Of a stretch of DNA of 64,000 nucleotides, positions 60,201 through 64,000 are shown piece after piece. Positions within the stretch are counted from its first letter, which is position 1; the number at the start of each line of letters is the position of its first letter. This DNA is from Paraburkholderia guartelaensis. GTDB lineage: Bacteria > Pseudomonadota > Gammaproteobacteria > Burkholderiales > Burkholderiaceae. The position numbers and the translations under genes are program-made. The stretch lies in NCBI RefSeq assembly GCF_004353905.1, contig NZ_SMOD01000003.1:1-64000 (forward strand), read 5' to 3'. A model generated the notes under the pieces. It was given only the letters and a program-made list of their open reading frames with translations, ran no database searches and had not been told where the DNA came from.

Positions 60201-60509
60201 TTACTGACCGAAGTAAACCGGCTTCAAACCGGGAGTAGTAGCCATGGGCGCGCCGGACGCTGACGACCCGCTGACCATCCCGCCATAACCACTCCCGCCA
60301 TTCTGCGCTGCCACGCGCGCTTCCGCAGCCTGAATATCGGCTGGATAGTTTGCATTGTCGCCGTCACCGACGTGATAGCCGGCCTGTTCGAGCTGAATGA
60401 GCTCGGCGCGAACTTGCTCAGTCGTCACGGGACCGTTCGATTGTGCGAACGAGAGAACCGGAGCAGCCGTGACAGTAAGGACAACGACAGTTTGAACAAG
60501 GTATTTCAT
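60201..60509 (-). CDS. DUF4148 small exported protein
   Basis: 102 residues. Signal peptide (LVQTVVVLTVTAAPVLSFAQ), then SNGPVTTEQVRAELIQLEQAGY, the DUF4148 helix, and ADIQAAEARVAAQNGGSGYG with the usual Gly-rich end. Periplasmic, abundant in Burkholderia, function unknown. It has its own terminator. The N-terminus resembles the gene at 23746-24162. Confidence 0.9.
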   Translation of the reverse strand: MKYLVQTVVVLTVTAAPVLSFAQSNGPVTTEQVRAELIQLEQAGYHVGDGDNANYPADIQAAEARVAAQNGGSGYGGMVSGSSASGAPMATTPGLKPVYFGQ

Positions 60510-60802
60510 GATGAGCTACCTCCAACGATTGCCACGTTTGGTGCGACAAGTCTTCTTGTATGCAACCGGCGTCAACGCCCCAGTGATGCGGTGAAGCGGG
60601 TGTTCAAGCGAGCTAGTCGCACATCCGACTGACCTCGGCGGTAGGGGAACCGCTCAGTAACGCGAGCGCGAGCGGTGCCAAAACAAGCCGTTTCACTTCG
60701 CTGATTTCCTCCTGTAACGAACGGGTCACTACTCAATGCAAACATCTCTGCCTTGAGCAAGACTGGGTTGAACATATGCAAACGATCCGCGATTGAGGGC
60801 GG

Positions 60803-61495
60803 CTACAGCGTTGGGATCACACCTTGAGACAGCAAGTGGCTCTCTACGCGCTTGACGCCCGGCACACCCTCGGCCGCGACGCGGATCGCGCGCTTTTCCT
60901 CGTCGGACTCGATCACACCCCACAGATGCGCGACGCCGTCCTTGACGAGCACGCTATGTTTTGGCAACCCCCAGCGCTGCCCGTGCATTTCGCGAACTAT
61001 CGCGTCGCGCAGGCTCGCATCGTCATGTGCTCGCCCGTCCACGATCGGTTCGACGCTCGCGAGCGCGCGAATCAGATTTCCCCGGCACACGATTCCGATG
61101 AGCTTGCCGTCCTTCAGCACCGGCACCCGTTTGAGGTGCCGACGCTCCATGAGATCTGCGATCTGCTGGAGGGGCATATCTTCGGAGATCGAAATCACCT
61201 GGTCGCACATGACGTCGCCCACGAGACGACCGTGCTCCTTTACATACCGCGCCGCCTGGTCGCGCGGGGACGACGCAAGAATTTCGAGCCACCACGGGCG
61301 CTTGCTGCGCCCTGTGCCGTTTTCTACCCGATGCAGGAGGTCGCGATGACTGACGATGCCCACCACCTCTCCGTTCGCATCGACAACCGGCATGCCGCCG
61401 ATATGGTTGTCGACGAACAGTCTTGCAGCGTCGTGGATCGTCATGTCCGGTCGGGCGGTGACGACTGACGTAGTCATGACGTCGAATGCGCGCAT
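60803..61495 (-). CDS. CBS-CBS-BON domain protein
   Basis: 230 residues. Two CBS motifs (1-60: FDVMTTSVVTARPDMTIHDA, IGGMPVVDANGEVVGIVSHR; 90-150: VMCDQVISISEDMPLQQIAD, LKRVPVLKDGKLIGIVCR) form a Bateman module that binds adenosyl ligands; a BON domain follows (about 160-225, VLVKDGVAHLWGVIESDEEK, VPGVKRVESHL) that may contact membranes. No signal peptide, so cytosolic. Such proteins are often stress-linked. Confidence 0.9.
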   Translation of the reverse strand: MRAFDVMTTSVVTARPDMTIHDAARLFVDNHIGGMPVVDANGEVVGIVSHRDLLHRVENGTGRSKRPWWLEILASSPRDQAARYVKEHGRLVGDVMCDQVISISEDMPLQQIADLMERRHLKRVPVLKDGKLIGIVCRGNLIRALASVEPIVDGRAHDDASLRDAIVREMHGQRWGLPKHSVLVKDGVAHLWGVIESDEEKRAIRVAAEGVPGVKRVESHLLSQGVIPTL

Positions 61496-61686
61496 GATCG
61501 CTCCTTCGGTGTGCCGCGTGTGATTCCCATCTGCCGGACCCGTCGCACGGTTTCCGCAGACTCACCGGAGGTAGATCGTTCGGTGTCGGGCAGTTACGAC
61601 TGTATGCGCCGACCCCAAGTGCATGAATCAGGCACTCGTCCTAAAAGTGGCTAGGGGATTGCCTTATTCAGTGGGCGGGCTGAGCC

Positions 61687-62352
61687 CTATTGGCTCTCGA
61701 TCCACTGAATTGCGAAGCGCGTTAACTCCTTGCCATTACGGATGTCCAGCTTTTCTTTGATATTGGCCTGGTGCGCTTCGATGGTCTTCACGCTCCGGTT
61801 CAGCTTCGCCGCGATATCGCGGGTGCTGAAGCCGAGTCCGATCAGATGCAGAACTTCGAATTCCCGTTCCGAAAGGTTTGCAATCGGGCCTTCGGGCTTT
61901 TTGTGTGGGACGGCAAGCGCCCGCGCGAGCTTCTCATGCATGGCGGCGCTCATGTAGATGTTGCCCGCCAGCACTTCGCGGATGGCGCTCACGACATGCT
62001 CCGTGGCCTCGAGCTTCATCAGATAACCGTTCGCCCCGGACCGCAGTGCGCGTTCGGCAAACAAGCTTTCGTCATGCATGCTGAGGACAAGGATTGCCAG
62101 ATCTGGATAGCGGTGCCGGAGTGTCTTGACTAGCTCGAGTCCCGAATCCGTCTGCAAACTAATGTCCACGATGGCCATATCGGGCTGGCAGTCCATCGCC
62201 GCCAGCGCTTCTTCGGCGCTGCCCGCTGCGCAGCAGACGTGCAGGTCCTCTTGCAGATTGAGCAAGAGCGTCATCCCGTCCCGGATGATGGGGTGGTCAT
62301 CCACGATCAGGATTTGAGTCGCACAGCCTGAGCTAGCGCATTTACTGTGCAT
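61687..62352 (-). CDS. NarL-type response regulator
   Basis: 221 residues. Receiver domain with acidic pair Asp18/Asp19 (LIVDDHPIIRDG), phosphoacceptor Asp63 (AIVDIS), and Lys in the YLMKLEA loop; C-terminal LuxR HTH (LSEREFEVLHLIGLGFSTRD and AAKLNRSVKTIEAHQANIKE). It overlaps the end of the kinase gene by 11 bases, so the two are translated together. Target genes unknown. Confidence 0.93.
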   Translation of the reverse strand: MHSKCASSGCATQILIVDDHPIIRDGMTLLLNLQEDLHVCCAAGSAEEALAAMDCQPDMAIVDISLQTDSGLELVKTLRHRYPDLAILVLSMHDESLFAERALRSGANGYLMKLEATEHVVSAIREVLAGNIYMSAAMHEKLARALAVPHKKPEGPIANLSEREFEVLHLIGLGFSTRDIAAKLNRSVKTIEAHQANIKEKLDIRNGKELTRFAIQWIESQ

Positions 62353-64000
62353 GACCAGAACCCTCCGGTAGCGGATAGCTAATGGCGACGGTAGTGCCCC
62401 CCAAACCGTTGCGGGTCACGGAGCAGGAGCCGCCCAGCAGGCTTGCCCGGTGACGCAGGTTGTGCAGCCCAAGACCCGCGGCACGTTCCATTTCTTCCGG
62501 CCCGATGCCTACCCCGTCGTCACTGATCGAAAGCGTTTGCAGACCGCCCGCCCGTTCGAGATCAATCCAGATGCGGTGGCCGTGACAATATTTCAGCGCG
62601 TTGTTGACCGCTTCCTGTGCTGCCCGGTACAGGTTGATCTGCAGCAGCGGGTCCAGCAAGTCCACATCTGGCGCGATGCGCAGTTTGCAATCTACGCCGT
62701 TGAGCGCGCGTGCCGTCTCCGCCAGCGCTTGCAGCGCGGCCGCAAGTCCGCCGTATTCCATCGCGACCGGATCCAGGCCATGGGCAATCCTGCGGGTCAT
62801 CAACGACGCCTGTTTCACCAATCCGACTACCATGGCGGCGTCGGCGGCGGCTGGGTGGCCTTGCGTCTGCAGTTTCTGATTCAAGACGGCGCAATACAGG
62901 CCCAAGCTGGTCAGGTGTTGCCCAAGCCCGTCGTGCAGTTCCTGGCCGATGAGTTTCTGTTGCTGATCGGCGATCTGGATCAGCTCCCCTTCCAGCAGAC
63001 GGCGACGCACCATCTCCTCCTTGAGTTCGTTGTTCGCCTTCTCAAGGTCTTCGGTTCGCTCCTCGACGCGTCGCTCCAGTTCGATGTGGGCTGCCTGCAG
63101 CAGGTCATGGGCGCCCCGTTCCTGAGCGCGCGCCGCCGCCAGCAGCAGTCCCGTTGCCGCCACGACGTTCGCGAAGGTGCACCACCTCACGAGGCTGTCC
63201 ACAGGCGATTCGGCAGCGAAGGGCCCCGTGCCGTGCGTGGTGCCCCAAATGGCCACGGCCGAGATCATCAGGGTCACGATGCTCGCGCCCAGGCGATCGA
63301 AGCGCAGCGCCGCCCAGATTACGAATGGAAAGATCGCGAGGGCTGCAGGATAGTAGCCATGCCCGGCAAGTTCAGGGGCACCGAAGATGAGGTAGCTCAC
63401 CCAGAAGGTCGCAGCAACGAGTGCGCACGCTTCCATGACCCGCTCCGCGGATCGGACAGGGTTCGAGTATGTGAGGAAGCTGAACAGGGCCGGCGCCACG
63501 ACAAGGACGCCCATCATGTCGCCGAGCCACCATTTCAGAAAGCCTGCGCCGTACTCGTCGGCCGTCACCAGGCCCCCTCCCAGCATGGCGGTCGTGCCAA
63601 CCAGCGCACTGATTGCCGTACTCGTCATCGCAGCGAGGGCGATGAAGGCCAGCACGTCGTTGATGCGATCGAGGGTGATCTGGAAACGGGTCGCGCGGTT
63701 CAGCAATATGGCTGCCGTCAACGGCCCAAGCATGGACCCGATGCCTATCACCACGGCCACGGCCGCAGGCACGCCCACCGACACGTTAGCCAGAAAGGAG
63801 CCAATCGCAATGCCCGGGGCAACTGCGATGCCCATCGCGAGCAGCGCAACGAGAGCGATGCCGCTGGAAGGCCATACAAGAGAGATTGCGCCACCCACTA
63901 CCGCAAAGGAAAGGCCTAGCTTTGCACCAGCGAAATACGCCAATGCAACAATTCCGGTGTGCAGGAAGAGTCTGAATCTGGAATCGTCCCGAATGGTAGC
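62342..64000 (-). CDS. MASE1 sensor histidine kinase (cut by window end)
   Basis: The frame is still open at base 64000, so the start is outside; at least 552 residues are present. The N-terminal part is an MASE1-type membrane sensor with about eight helices (AGAKLGLSFAVVGGAISLVW, PSSGIALVALL, FLKWWLGDMMGVLVVAPALF). A coiled-coil linker (ERRVEERTEDLEKANNELKE) leads to a HisKA_3 box with phospho-His in GQELHDGLGQHLTSL and a HATPase domain (DDGVGIGPEEME, GLGLHNLRHRASLLGG). It phosphorylates the adjacent NarL-type regulator. Confidence 0.93.
   Translation of the reverse strand, partial: ATIRDDSRFRLFLHTGIVALAYFAGAKLGLSFAVVGGAISLVWPSSGIALVALLAMGIAVAPGIAIGSFLANVSVGVPAAVAVVIGIGSMLGPLTAAILLNRATRFQITLDRINDVLAFIALAAMTSTAISALVGTTAMLGGGLVTADEYGAGFLKWWLGDMMGVLVVAPALFSFLTYSNPVRSAERVMEACALVAATFWVSYLIFGAPELAGHGYYPAALAIFPFVIWAALRFDRLGASIVTLMISAVAIWGTTHGTGPFAAESPVDSLVRWCTFANVVAATGLLLAAARAQERGAHDLLQAAHIELERRVEERTEDLEKANNELKEEMVRRRLLEGELIQIADQQQKLIGQELHDGLGQHLTSLGLYCAVLNQKLQTQGHPAAADAAMVVGLVKQASLMTRRIAHGLDPVAMEYGGLAAALQALAETARALNGVDCKLRIAPDVDLLDPLLQINLYRAAQEAVNNALKYCHGHRIWIDLERAGGLQTLSISDDGVGIGPEEMERAAGLGLHNLRHRASLLGGSCSVTRNGLGGTTVAISYPLPEGSGHAQ

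Noticed and set aside
60572..60781. Minus-strand frame of 69 codons upstream of the DUF4148 gene
   Set aside because: No ribosome site and no protein-like composition.
62450..63919. 489-codon plus-strand frame over the histidine kinase
   Set aside because: Shadow of the kinase gene; the minus strand has His box and ATP-binding motifs.

Overview
The window looks like a chromosomal segment of a Burkholderia-group betaproteobacterium (Paraburkholderia or Caballeronia-like). The signs are GC-rich coding with strong third-position bias, DUF4148-type small exported proteins, a phaB-type reductase, a Ku/LigD pair and a carboxylase/allophanate hydrolase operon of the kind common in that group. No rRNA, tRNA, CRISPR array or phage module was recognised. 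The species call is an inference from gene content; no 16S is present.

Layout. 0-4 kb is an accessory, more AT-rich patch: the tail of an IS1182-type transposase, small orphan genes and a 34-bp direct repeat. 4-11 kb holds a FUSC efflux protein, a BcsL/CelD-type acetyltransferase, a VIT-like membrane protein and two 2-TM ion channels. These sit among gene wrecks: a YjcE-type Na+/H+ antiporter and a diguanylate cyclase. 11-13 kb has a SYLF protein and a Cys-rich copper-storage protein. 13-20.6 kb is a minus-strand redox/efflux cluster (three SDRs, two MFS pumps, an alpha/beta hydrolase, DUF427, a SnoaL remnant) with a divergent LysR regulator. A near-identical palindromic element stands before two of its transcription units. 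21-26.7 kb carries a phaB-type reductase, a VOC protein, small exported proteins and an Fsr-like pump with a divergent AraC regulator. 26.9-33.2 kb has an apparently exported MmgE/PrpD protein next to a GluR0-like ligand-gated channel, then DUF2252 and DUF4239 proteins. 33.5-37 kb pairs a Tat-type arylsulfatase with its formylglycine-generating enzyme. 37.3-41.6 kb is a non-homologous end-joining locus (LigD, Ku, and a MerR-HTH/TPR protein translationally coupled to Ku). 41.8-44.2 kb is a YqjD/E/K-like stress membrane operon plus a 24-residue membrane peptide. 45-47 kb has a PNPOx-family oxidase and an NRAMP-related transporter.

The most coherent system is at 47.0-57.4 kb: solute-binding protein, permease, ATPase, two carboxylase-associated proteins, a biotin carboxylase-carboxyltransferase and allophanate hydrolase. 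By homology this would be called urea carboxylase. However, the leader carries the conserved blocks of a guanidine-I (ykkC) riboswitch, and a sigma-54-type promoter lies just upstream. I therefore read it as a nitrogen-controlled, guanidine-sensing guanidine uptake and degradation operon: guanidine -> carboxyguanidine -> allophanate -> ammonia + CO2. A small uncharacterised membrane protein is its last gene.

The final part (57.6-64 kb) has an SDR stub joined to a small exported protein, an MltF-like lytic transglycosylase, a DUF4148 protein with a clear terminator, a CBS-CBS-BON protein and a NarL-type two-component pair whose MASE1 histidine kinase runs off the window end. At least seven gene remnants are scattered through the window, so the accessory part has been eroding by deletion and frameshift.
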